From Choristocarpus tenellus KU-1152 (taxonomy: Eukaryota; Phaeophyceae), in the NCBI GenBank assembly GCA_964200185.2, contig CAXNAD020000020.1, forward strand, positions 1 through 46,292: DNA of 46,292 bases, given 5' to 3'. This document shows, in pieces, positions 11,526-22,780 of this stretch (position 1 is its first letter; each line of letters starts with the position of its first letter). The notes under the pieces are model-generated. The model was not told the origin of the DNA, ran no database searches, and saw only the letters and a list, made by a program, of their open reading frames with translations. A program made the position numbers and the translations under genes.

Positions 11526-13459
11526 AACTAGCATATGATGGGGGGTGAGGAATTCCACCAGGTTGACTGGTAGGCTGAGATAGAGGTTGGCTGGATAAGA
11601 GCTTCTTGAGGGTTGATGTTTGTTTTTGGAGTGCTTCTGTCCAAACTGAACACATTTTCGAAACACCTCTTAGCATGGAGATCTCTTGCATACTTCTTGT
11701 GTATGTCTACACTCTTGAGTCATTGATAATGAGGACAGTGGCTGTGGTGTTAGAAAACTGGTAAAGGGGTAGTAATCATAGGAGACGGTACGAGATCCTA
11801 TAACTTCAATGAGCAAATCCACGAGTTTTAGACCTGTACCATCCCCTCTGTCACCATCAATGACTATTCATGTGAGAAGTCACAACAATATGATAGTCAG
11901 CACTAGGGGAGATACAACACATTTTTCATCATATTTAGCAATATTTTTTGTCACAATTCAAATTTAATTCAAACTACTCACGCAAATTTAATCTTACGGT
12001 CAAAGTACTTCAAAGTACCCTTCTTTGTCTCTTGTAAAGCCAAGGAATAGATATGATACAATGCTAAATTGCTTGAAATGTTCTGTACCTGCAACTTGTT
12101 ATGATGAGAGTGGAACACATACCAGGAACAGCCACATTTATTTTTCCTCCTGTTGTAGGGGACGCAGTACTGGGGTACAAGGTCCACCAGCCTTGATGCA
12201 TGGTGGTGAATACCTGCAGTATAGATAAGGGACCTCATTGGCCAAGGTGATGCAGTATTATCGAAGGATGGGATTTGTTATACACTTTGTACATCTTTGA
12301 CTGTGATGTGAAAGGTATTGTATGCGTACACCCTTCTTTATTTGTGTCAATGTCTGAGGTGTTGGGAGGTGGTTTTATCCTTCACAAGTTGGAGGATAGG
12401 TCCCATTACACAAACTAGCTATGTTTGCTTCTAGTGGGAATGCTCACTTTGGTTGCTTCCTGTCAACATGCATGCACCAACTTTCCAAATAAATACCAAC
12501 ATCAAAGTCAACCAGCTTACCAAAACATTAAGTGGCACACTATCTATTGCTTCCTGTCATAGAAACAGTGTTGGCACACTCATGATTGATTGTTGGTTGG
12601 AAGGCAGCACTGTCCTAGAATAGATCTGACATGGATTTTGTCATGTCATAGATATTGTTGTTCTCAGAGTTCATATATAATAGATAAGAGGTAAGTAGAA
12701 CGATGTGTAGGTGTGGCTGCACAGACTTTTTAGTGCTATCGATGTGCCTGTATATATATTATAATACTGATTTTTCTAAGTGCATATTTTTATCCATTAT
12801 AACCCAAATCACAAAGGGGCCCATACATACTGCCCAAACTTTTATCGTGTCCACAATCCTCCTGCTCCTTTCTTGATCACGACCAAGTGTAGTAGCATCT
12901 CTTCTGTTTACACCCCTAGATGATCGTTTATTGCCTAATGAGGAGAACAACAGCTGTCTATGTTTATCAAAATAATGATGAGATCTGTTCAGTCTAGGTT
13001 TCATGTCCACATAACACCTGTTTATTTTTTATGGGTTGAACTCCAACACACACTTTGAATTGTCACAACTCTTTTCAGCGTAAGTACCATTACCAAAACT
13101 AATTTTATGCTGATTTGATCCGTCTCTGTTCATTTCTAGAATTTGGCGTGACCCATATTTATTAGAGTTGAAAACAATTTGACTTCCATCAGGTGAGGTA
13201 TTAATTGTTGCGCACTCTTCTATGATAGACACAATAAGTCAGCCACATAGTAATTGATAGTAAGAACTTAGTACTACCAACTATTATTATCATTATTTTT
13301 ATTTACTAGTATTGTTGTGTGTATGGATTATGGATAGACATAGTCTATTATGATATAAAAAAATCATCGTGCCGTTTCTTCTGGGCGCCCAGAGCGCCTA
13401 CACTATTCCCAATTAACAGAAAAACTTGATTGTGATGCAGAGTTGGTTAGTTCCTGTCC
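11526..13459. other. Intergenic region between DPY30-GAF and HIBCH genes
   Basis: About 1.9 kb without a eukaryotic gene that can be recognised. The notable content is the tolB-like fragment on the minus strand (13029-13232, annotated separately). A perfect 14-bp palindrome, TCTGGGCGCCCAGA, lies near 13379, about 80 bp before the HIBCH start codon and may be part of that promoter. The rest shows nothing recognisable. Confidence 0.5.
13029..13232 (-). pseudogene. tolB: Degenerate fragment of bacterial TolB beta-propeller
   Basis: The minus-strand frame of 67 residues holds a stretch of about 44 residues (13074-13205) that reads like one and a half blades of the periplasmic protein TolB: INTSPDGSQIVFNSN, then MNRDGSNQHKISFG and NGTYAE. 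TolB belongs to the bacterial Tol-Pal envelope system and has no role in eukaryotes. The INTS...ISFG...G.YA pattern is typical of Rickettsiales and other Alphaproteobacteria. The similarity stops abruptly on both sides, and the second SP of the usual SPxxSPDG blade start appears deleted. It is therefore a relic and not a gene. The likely origin is DNA transfer from a bacterial endosymbiont; a contaminant read joined in assembly is the main alternative. Confidence 0.6.
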
Positions 13460-16400
13460 ATGCTTGCTGTGACAGTGATGGGCCTTAGACGAGGACTGGG
13501 TTATCATATTCTGGCGTTAAAGAAGACGCAATCAACCGACTCCATCTCCAGATGTCTTTCGGTAGCTGTGCAGCGAAAGAAGGTAGGTCAACATACTCTA
13601 CAATAGTTACCTCACAACCGTTTTTGGTATGCAACTTGCTAGATGGGGAGATTTAGGCTAAGAAGTCACCCCTCTCCCCTTTCCCCGACCTACAGCGCCC
13701 GGTGAAGATCAATCGAGAAGTTGGACTGCGTATTATCGAGCTGGTTAAACCCAAGGTACAGATTTTGGAGCATTGTGAGAAGGAATGTACTCACTTATTT
13801 CTTGTCCATGAGATAGAGTAGTCCCCCTTGTCAGCATATCTTAACTCAGAGCAATTCTGCTGAGGTTTTTCTCTGCTCAGGGCATTATACGCTCGGGAAA
13901 TCCATGCACTCTCTGCCAACTACGTTTTGGTTGAACTCCCTCACTACTGCTTGCCTTCCTCTACATGTACTCGAAATGTCACCTCAGAAGTTGAATCCGG
14001 CAAATGCCGAAGTACTAGCGGCTGTGCAACGGCAGATGCGCTTGTGGGAAGATAACTGGATGGTTAAGGTGAGAGTCCCATTTGCCAGGGAGCAATACAA
14101 GTGCCTACTACCAGATATGTCCTTTCTGTTCAAGTGAACCATTTCCATTCAAAACCTTACGTGTTGAAAATGACCTTACAATAGGTGGCAGTGCTGAAGG
14201 GACGTCAAGGTTTCTTCTGCAGCGGAGTGGACCTGAAAGCTCTTGTAGACAATAAGGATATGGTGAGGATTTGATCACATCTACGTTGTAACAATTTTCA
14301 TTAGTGCAAGACCAACTTGTACAATGTATGGCTATCAAGCACGATGAATCGAGGGAATCGAGAGGTTTCGGAATTGTTAATTCCAACAACAACAACAATA
14401 CCAACAATGATGGGAACTCTCAGGCTACCGATTTTCAAATTCTTGATATTTCCACTCTATCTCGATCTGCCACTGACATGGTCGACTCAGATCTGTGCAA
14501 GGCATAGGATTCACAGTGCCAGTTTTGATTGTATGCGGAATTTTACTGCGCCAACCATCTGTGAATTAATATTCCATGCAGGGAGGAAATTGATAGTACT
14601 GCTGATATTACACTAATTTCTATTCTGTGCAGGGAGGGAATTGATCCTGTTGCTAGTATTCGCACAAATTGCTCCAGGTGACATGATTATCTCTACAGTG
14701 AGGGAAAATTTACTCTAAATTTCTCCTAAAATGCATCTTGCTAGTTTGGCTTGATCTTCTACAAATATCGCCAAGCAGTGTAACTGGTCCACTTGCGGAA
14801 GGGAGGACTTTTTCGACACTTCACACATTCTTTCTTGATTGACATCTATTTGCCTTCCTGCTTGCAAATTATGTGCAAATGAGTTAGAGTGGCCTTCCAG
14901 CACGTAACGGTATTCTTCTGAGTGCTTTCCATTTTTTTTTCCCCTTTCGGAGCTGTTACAACTACATGTCTTTAATCTGTGCACTGTTTGGTGCCTGGTT
15001 TGCATTGGACTAACTTTGCCTACACCCTATGCTCTGTAGGTGAGTGTACACCTGCAGAGACTGTGCAAAGTGGTAAAACTTCTGAATTCTTCAAGCAAGC
15101 CTGTGGTGTCTATCATTGATGGTGCCTGCTTTGGGAGTGGATATGCCCTTGCCATGGGGAAGTATAGGTGAGATGTTAACCATGTCATTTTTATCCTCCC
15201 GATGTTCACCATCTGAAAGCATAAAGTCTGGAGCAGAAAATGTACACCTTGGAGAGTGAAGTCTTATGCTTGGAATCTTTGGTCAACTCTTTGAGTCCAA
15301 CAGTCATGTCAAAATGGTTTCTGTGCCTATGTTGATATGTGGACTCTTTGTGCTTTCAAACCTGCCATTTTCCATGTTGTGTTGTGCTGGATAGATGTGA
15401 TTTTCAAATCCATGACTTTTGGTATGAAAAGGAGTTCCTACAGTTGCATTTGGCCTAGGAATAGGCTTGATCAAGGCTGACAATATGATCCAGGATTTGG
15501 TCTTGTACCCAAAGGTCCCTATGACTCATGTATTTCAACATAATACATGTCAAAATTGCTAAATTGTGTTCTTAAAATGTAGTGAAGACCCTAGAATACA
15601 AATCGTTCATCCTGCCCTGTTTCGTTATCTTTTCGTGTAGGATATGCACAGAACGATCGGTGTTTTCTGTTCCTGAACCTTCACTAGGCGTTGCCTTGGC
15701 AGGAGGGCTCTCATATGCTCTTCCTCGCCTTCTGGATGGAAGTGAGTCACTGGCACTATGCCTCGGATTGACTGGGATTACACTTGAGGGTGTGGACATC
15801 CATGCTGCACAGCTTGCAACTCACTTTATGCCAAGCACTAGGCTCAAACTATTCATGAACCGCCTGAGTGAGGTAAGCAATGTTTATATGATGGAATATA
15901 TTTTTTGTGCATCCTGATGACTCTCCAACACGTTTCAGCTCTCACTACGCAATTCCAGTGAGTGCATTCACCCACATAACTTCTAGAACTCTATAGATAT
16001 TGGATCAAAACATGTGTATGTTACTTCCATTCCATTGCTGGCACCAGGTGTGCATGGTGCCAGATGACCTTGGTGGGGACGAGGGCTTACAAGCCATTGC
16101 TATGGCTGTGGAAATGTGTAGTGACATCTCGTGGGAAAGCAGTGAACTTCACGATGACCTTGTAGAGCTTGGAGAAGATAGGGAGTTCGCTGCCTCCCAA
16201 AACCACCTCCACAAGACTTTGCCTGAGGTCAGTTTTTACATAATGAAAAGGGTAGAGGAGAAATCTGGTGCATTGCACCTACAAAAGAGTTAATCAATAA
16301 TTGGTTTTGTCCCTGTGGCCAATTGTTACTGACCTTCCACAAATTGCAGATAGATGATGTCTTCGCCGTGAACAGCGTTGAGGAGGCTGTCAACAACCTG

Positions 16401-17148
16401 AAGAGCTGTAACCACGTATGGACCAAGGTGGCTCTTGAAAATATGGGTAAGCCTCCTTTGTGCTCTCTCCTTTCCTATGGTAGCTCCACTCACATTGCTT
16501 TGTACCTCCAATCATGGAAAGGTCTTTGTTTATCTGTATCATTCCTCCAGTTGTGTATCATTCCACAATATTGATCTTTGCAAAATGATACACTGATGGA
16601 CCAATTGATGTTCTTGCACTGTATTGACATAAAAGAGGAGATGAGTTGTTACCTTTAGTTTTTCTAACCAAGCTAACACATGGCATAAGCTCTTTCTCTT
16701 AAAAATGATCGTCTTTCACAAACTTGCACAATTATTGCATCTACTAATCAACCTCTAAACCACTTTCCCTATGCCTGCCATTGCAATGTTCTCCAGCAAA
16801 ATCTTCACCTCTGAGCCTCAAAGTAGTGTTTGAGCAGATTAAGAGGGGAAAGAACTTGACATTGAGCAAGTGTCTTGAGGAAGAATACAATGTCAACTCT
16901 CGGCTTTATTTGATGGATGACTTCAAGGCAGCAATGAAGGCACAGCAAACTGAACCAGTGAGTGTCACAACACATGAACAAAAAATAGCGGTTTCTACAA
17001 TAATTTTCCAGACACATTCTGACCCCTTTGATCTCTCCCATCTCTCATGCTATGTGCCTTCCTTATCTTGCAGGGTAAACAACCAATGTGGAGAAAAGGT
17101 ACTCTTGAAGAGGTATCTGCAGATGATGTCACAACACTCTTTCAGTGA
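13460..17148 (+). CDS. HIBCH: 3-hydroxyisobutyryl-CoA hydrolase family protein, mitochondrial
   Basis: Ten exons join in phase to 404 residues: 13460-13582, 13696-13755, 13988-14068, 14185-14262, 15040-15167, 15641-15872, 16048-16227, 16350-16446, 16797-16957, 17074-17148. HIBCH cleaves 3-hydroxyisobutyryl-CoA in mitochondrial valine breakdown. The basic, acid-poor first 40 residues (MLAVTVMGLRRGLGYHILAL) look like a mitochondrial presequence. The crotonase fold shows the oxyanion-hole motifs FFCSGVD (about 98-104) and DGACFGSG (141-148), followed by FSVPEPSLG with the catalytic Glu at 169. The C-terminal half (SPLSLKVVFEQI, LTLSKCLEEEY, WRKGTLEEV) is specific to the HIBCH subgroup, as is the length (human protein about 386). 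Odd: the second catalytic residue, Asp eight positions after the Glu, is Ala177. It may hydrolyse another CoA ester or be impaired. Family assignment is firm; exact activity is not. Confidence 0.88.
14571..14672 (+). repeat. 51-bp tandem duplication with two splice-acceptor-like ends in a HIBCH intron
   Basis: Two adjacent copies 51 bp apart each carry GCAGGGAGG followed by AATTGAT, then a GCT(G/A) and TATT block. Both therefore place a 3' splice-site-like CAG before a similar short open stretch. The HIBCH frame is complete without them, since exon 14185-14262 joins 15040-15167 in phase. Confidence 0.55.
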
Positions 17149-17647
17149 CCTCCTCTCTCATCATGGTAGTAAGTAGAACTAGAGAGAGTTAAACTCAACT
17201 AGCAGCTAATATCAGAGATTGCATCATCATCATCAATCATGTCAGTACAACATATTCCATTTGACAGGATTTGTGGACTGTCTGTGTGCCCTAATATTTT
17301 TTAGTTCGTCCATACTTTTACAATTCATGTGTGGTAAATAAAAAAACAAAGAAGCAAGCAACATCATTCCCATACAAGGCACAAACAGAGAGCTGCAGCA
17401 ACATTATATATCTGACAGCCACACACCCCAGAAAGGGGAGGGATTGATGTCCCCATGCGTTTTTTTTTAAAAATTGTGCTTTATACTCTGCCTCCAACCT
17501 ATGAACTACTTACTACTTTTGTATGATAAACACTACTATTCTATTCAATCAACATCAAAAAGTAGTGGAGGCGAATTCTCCTTCCTGCTTTTGATATGGC
17601 TCTTTGCTTGGACGGAGAGGTAGGTGGTCTGCATGGTAACTAGTTCC
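17149..17647. other. Convergent intergenic region (HIBCH / ANTH 3' ends)
   Basis: About 500 bp separate the two stop codons, so it holds both 3' untranslated regions. AATAAA at 17337-17342, about 190 bp past the HIBCH stop, is a candidate polyadenylation signal for that gene. A short CAT/ATC run near 17221 is a minor microsatellite. No gene is seen. Confidence 0.5.
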
Positions 17648-20600
17648 TCAGTCATAATCACTGTCTTCATCTTCATCGTATTCATCCTCCTGATATGGTA
17701 GATGACAAACATTGAAACAAAACAGCACAGCTGTTACAAAGGAAAAGTGAAGGAACTCTTTTCATCAATGTGAGTTGTTCCTTGCTTGCTCTTATTAACA
17801 GCTTTACACAGTTATATATTGATAGGATAAAAAAGTGACTGACTGCTCTTTACTTGCTCACGAACTTTATAGTCATGCAAGAAGCTCCAATTACTACTCC
17901 TCAGCTGACTTTCTAATTCTTAGATAGGAATGTCACTTATTTTCACAACCCTCAACCAAAAGATGCATATTTCTAATCTCTGCTGGGGTGGGCACATACC
18001 TCCTCCTCGTCCTCATGCTCATACTCTTCTGATGCCTCTTTGTTAATTTCTTCATCCTCCTCACAAACACCTTCTGTTCCCTGCATATCACAAGGTATTG
18101 AAGTTGCACTTCAGGCACAGTACTCAGAAAATTTACACTGTGTCTTGCTCTTGATGTGAAAGAGAATTGTAGTGTTGACTTCATTCAATCCACAATCCAT
18201 GCATGTGAATGATAACTACTAGTAATAGTAATGAATCACTCACAATTACTACTGTACACATAATTCCTCTCCAAAATTGAAAAGAGATGCACTGCAACTC
18301 ATATATTTAAATTCGATATCTTAAATCTTAGGCATGAAGGTGTTTACTTACGCCCAACACATTGCACAAAGTCTGGTGCAATTCTATTGACTGTGCACCA
18401 TATTATTACCTCTTTGCTTTTCAAATAACCTGATATTTGCAGATTGACCATTCCATTGGTGTACTAAAATGTGTCATTTTGAGAATGCTTTAGTAATCAA
18501 TGTCTTGTCTTGGGTGTGTCATGCCGGTGTTGTAAGGCTCAATCAATACCTACCAAAAATATCAAAATAGATCTACATTGAAAGAATCTAAATAAAGTGA
18601 CCTGCTGCCTCTTGGGACTCTTGGCAGCATACTCTCTGAGCTTGTTTTGATGTATCAGATGATTAAGGAACTTTATTGGGTACAGGCTGAATGGTCTGAT
18701 TAAAAACTAGATATTCTCACGTACTTTGAGTACTTTGACAGGTAACTACTCGCTGTTATCAATATCAAGGGTGTAGTTACAAAGAGTAACTACATAATTT
18801 TTTCAGTACTTTTTGGAACTGAAACTTGGCTACTCTGTACTACCATAAAAGGTGCGATGTTATCCACAGGAGAAGTGTATGAAAAACATTGCTTTTAGTA
18901 CCTTTCTACAGCATAACGCTCATTTGATAATATATAACAGATTTCTTATCAAGCAATTGAGAGCAGAAGTCTATCCAACTGCCTAAGACACGTACACCCC
19001 ATCTCCCAGGATATGTTTGTGAAGAAAATCGTTCAAAAACTGATTTTACACTACTATAGTTTAGCCTTTTCAATTCAGAGGAAATGGATGTCTTCGTATT
19101 GCACACACCTTCTGGTCTTCTTCCTCTAACTCCTCACATTCTTCAGCATCAATCTCCCTATTGCCATCCCCTTCCCCCTCCATATCCTTGTTTGACGAAA
19201 AACCAATAGTAAAAGCCTCTAGAGCTGCAGTGTCCACTTGATTTTCCTCAAAGATACTCTGATCTTTGACGATCATTCGGAATGTCTTCAGGTACCTGCC
19301 ATGCAATTGCAAGTGGCCATTCTAATGATAAAAGTTCCTGTGTTGAATTGAGTTTATCCTTCAGAGCATGCAATGAAATAAAATCCCAATTCCAATTCAT
19401 ACTATGGCGCATTGAATGCATAAACAAATAAGTTCAAGGCCTACAAACTTAAGTGGGTGCTGTTACAAAAATTCTGTGAAGTGTGCTGATCCTTGAATTG
19501 TATTTCACACTTACAATCAATTGTAGCCCAACAAGCCCGGTCATCCATATCGCAGAATCAGTCCTGGTCAGCATTTTCTTTAACATATAAATTTTGAAGG
19601 CACTTGGTCTGAGAAAACAGGTCTTACCAACCTTAGACCCAGCTGCACATTAGCTGTGAAATCCAGAGGTCATTGACTATTTGCAAGAGCAAGTGGAATT
19701 CTTATCAACACAAACCTATTGCATAGAGAATCAATGGAACTATGTAAAATTGCCTCTCAATAGTCCAGCACTCACTTTTGTAGAATTTCTCTTGTGACAG
19801 CATGGTGAGCAACAAGCTGCTTCACTGCTTCAGGGTCTACAGCCTTGTCTTGCTTATACTCTTCTTTCACAAGTTTGTTCAGCCCCTGGATATAGAATAT
19901 TATGGGTGTGACTGATGATCAGTGAGAAATCAAAACAAAAAAAGCAGGGACCTAATTCAGTCACCAACCCTTGCAAATGGAGATGCCTACGATCATACAG
20001 GGGATGCTATTGCAGGTTCATCTCTCTTCCTAAAAATAAGCGTTTCAATTTCCTTGACTTGCTGGATTTCTATACCTCCCAACTTCCCGTAATACGTGCT
20101 AACCCTAACCCTAGTCGATTTGATTCATACTCTACAGGTGTTTCATTGACACGGTCCTTCTACTGTTATTGCTGCTGGTTGGATATTATTGTCTGAACTC
20201 AAACCTTCACATACAGCCGCCACATAATCATAGTATCGTTTGCTGTGAACCGAATCACATCTGCTGTGATCTTGCACATTGTCTTTCGATCAACCTGATT
20301 ACAAGGCAGAGCATAGGAGGAAAAAAGAGATGGCATCAGATTGATTCATCACAGATATACAACACTAATTCTTTTGAAATTTCAAGGGGAACAGTAACAC
20401 CTAGGCTCACCCTGCAGCCAGTGCCATGGCAGATGAGCTTGTCCAGACGGCGCAGTAATGTAACTGCCTCAGCTTGTGTTGTTTTCTTGCTCTTTAAAGT
20501 TGCCAGTACCTATCACAGTGACAGAAAACAATATTGAAAGTAAAACATTGGCACTAATGCTCACAGGTCCCAACCATCACACTGTTTCATCATTACACCA

Positions 20601-22607
20601 GAGATGCAAGTCTAAACAAAACTAAAAACTATAACATGGCCAAATTTTTTAGGTTCGTACTATCTCCACACTAAGGGAAGACCAACCTGCCCAGGTCCAC
20701 CTTTGACTTCCACCATCCTCCGAAATGTAAATGAGCCGTAGGACTTGAGCAGTGGCAAGAAGGGTATTCCTGTGCTCGAAACATCTGAAATACGCGATTG
20801 CTGACATGAAACAGGGGGAGTGGGATTGCATGTGATGCACAGTCCAAGCTGTCTGTTGCAAACCCGACATTCCATGCTGGTAGATGCATCCGTACAGTCT
20901 CACCTCGAAGTATACCTCATTGCGGTTCTTGAGGTTGGTCTCGTCACGCATCCTCATCAAGTGATTCCTAACCCTACAAAAGATCAGAAGACAAACAAGT
21001 GGTTTGTCCAATAAGTAGATGCATCAAGTTTGCTCTCAACCCAGCAACAAATTGCTGGGTTCCTTCACCAAGAAAGGTTCAAATTAGATGGACTACATCT
21101 GTGATTGTACCTTATGCTGGCAGCCACACTGAGGTCTGTGGACATGTGATGAAGAAGCACCAGTGCCTTGAGTTTGGTGCGATAGTCATCTTCAGCAATG
21201 CGAGACCATAGTTTGCGCAGTGTACGCTTGTAGGGATTGTTTGGTGAACGGACATCTGGGTAGTCATCTGCTGTGTCCAGGTAGTGCATAAGATCCTAGA
21301 AGAGAAGCACACAGGAAAGTACAACCCAAGCGATCTCACCATGACTGTCATTAATTCCACTAAAGCAATGGTTTTGCATTTTGAATGTGGCTTGCGGTAT
21401 GCCAACTGCAACATACATGATAACTAGCAAGTCTCAGAGGGACTGTACATAACTAGGTTCAATAGAACGAGTATTTTACCTAGCCACACTTCCCACCTTA
21501 ACAAATGTCTCATCCACGGCATTGTCATCAGGCCAAGTCATTTGCAGCATGAAACGTTCAAAGTGACTGGAGAACTTGCCCTTCGCAATCTTCTTCCATT
21601 CCATCACCTTGAAATATCAAGTGTTGGAAGAGCACTGAGTCGAAAGCGGTCATGATGTAGAGGCTACGCCTCACAGCATATCCCTGCAATATGCTTGGCG
21701 CCCATCTACATGAAACCGAGGGTCTTTATGCACTGGCAGCATCTCCTAGAGACCACAGGGTCATCCACGAGGCGACCCTGGTTGGCAGAAAGAGGGTATA
21801 GTACCCAAGTCCATAAAACGTGAAATGAACCGCGAATTATCACGATTATCAGACCACTCAAGCATTCACTTCTATTTCGTTCTTTCATAATCTTAACCGA
21901 CCTTGCCCTTGGCATCCTCCTGCATCGCCGCTGCCTTGTCCTTCACTGTAGATGCAAGACTAGAGAAGACACTTGGCTTTGGAGGCGGCCTGCTCCTAGT
22001 AGGGACCAGTGCTCTACCCCCGCTGTGCCCGCGGCGATCTTTTCTTCCATAGCTATCCCTTTCATCGTACCTGCGAGGGTCATTGAGGGTTATCGTGATC
22101 TCCTAATTAGCAACACGTTCAGATAGTCTCGTCAATAGTAATGCGATTCGGCGGGCACTCACCGAGAGCTAGAAGAAGGTTTGCTGCGCGACGGCACTGG
22201 CCGAGATCGGCTGCGGCTAGATAAGCCACGATCTCCTTCCCTTGCCACCCCACCACCACTCCCTCGGTTGTCGTGCGGATCGCGCCTGCTCCTCCTCTCC
22301 CTTGTGTCACGACGTGGGCGACCATATTCTCCGTCTCGACTGTAACGATCGACTGGTGTTGCTGGACATAGATTGGATAGGACAACGGGGACAGGGTTAC
22401 CGTTGCATAGTTCGATGTTTCTGTTTGCTTATTAGTCATTTTGTGGTCCTTCATGTCTTGTATGGAGCGAGTGGTATCTGGCTCACCCCTCCCCTTTGGA
22501 TGCCGTTGGGACGCCGCATATGCGGTCATGAGGGAGAGGAGAGCGACCACCAACGGAAGAAGCAGCCGCCCCATCCGGCTATGTGGGTGCGCATTCTTCA
22601 TTCCCAC
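17648..22607 (-). CDS. ANTH-domain protein with signal-peptide-like N-terminus and Arg/Ser-rich segment
   Basis: Thirteen exons join in phase to 525 residues. From the start: 22607-22487, 22361-22163, 22070-21902, 21607-21497, 21295-21111, 20973-20904, 20800-20687, 20509-20411, 20294-20205, 19885-19776, 19295-19109, 18080-18000, 17689-17648. Residues 1-32 form a signal-like sequence (basic start, LLLPLVVALLSL, then TAYAA). Residues 40-155 are rich in Arg, Ser and Pro (LSSRSRSRPVPSRSKPSSSS). About 165-440 is an ANTH fold: LRKLWSRI and LKALVLLHHM helices, then LLRRLDKLICHG and REILQKYLKTF, as in AP180/CALM. The tail is very acidic (EDEYDEDEDSDYD). ANTH proteins normally bind PI(4,5)P2 and clathrin at the cytosolic membrane face. 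Here the basic lipid-binding motif is replaced (DETF where KKKH is usual) and no NPF or DLL clathrin motif is seen in the tail. The presequence suggests secretory or plastid/periplastid targeting. Function unknown. Confidence 0.82.
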
Positions 22608-22780
22608 CCCTCCAACTAGTCCCTTGTCTAAAGACTCCCTATCAATAGCCCTGTGGTTGGAGAAAACTCAGTTTACAACATCTTGACACGTGCAAAAAAT
22701 TGAAAAAAATGTTTTCCAACACATGATGATGGTGTGATTCAACACGTACAACAAAACTCACTCTTCCCCCTCCCACCAAA
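22608..22780. promoter_or_regulatory. Compact bidirectional promoter (ANTH protein / CSP41A)
   Basis: Only 173 bp separate the divergent start codons at 22607 (-) and 22781 (+), so both core promoters and both 5' leaders must lie here. It contains a G-box/E-box palindrome CACGTG at 22687-22692 and a related AACACGTAC near 22742, the kind of element bound by bZIP or bHLH factors. No TATA box is evident. Joint regulation of the two genes is an inference. Confidence 0.55.

Noticed and set aside
14304-14507. Open frame with an Asn-rich run, first considered as a HIBCH exon
   Set aside because: It breaks the splice phase between 14262 and 15040, while the direct join is in phase and keeps the family spacing.
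20098-20112. Telomere-like TAACCCTAACCCTAG
   Set aside because: Only two units, inside an intron of the ANTH gene; too short to mean a telomere or an interstitial telomeric array.
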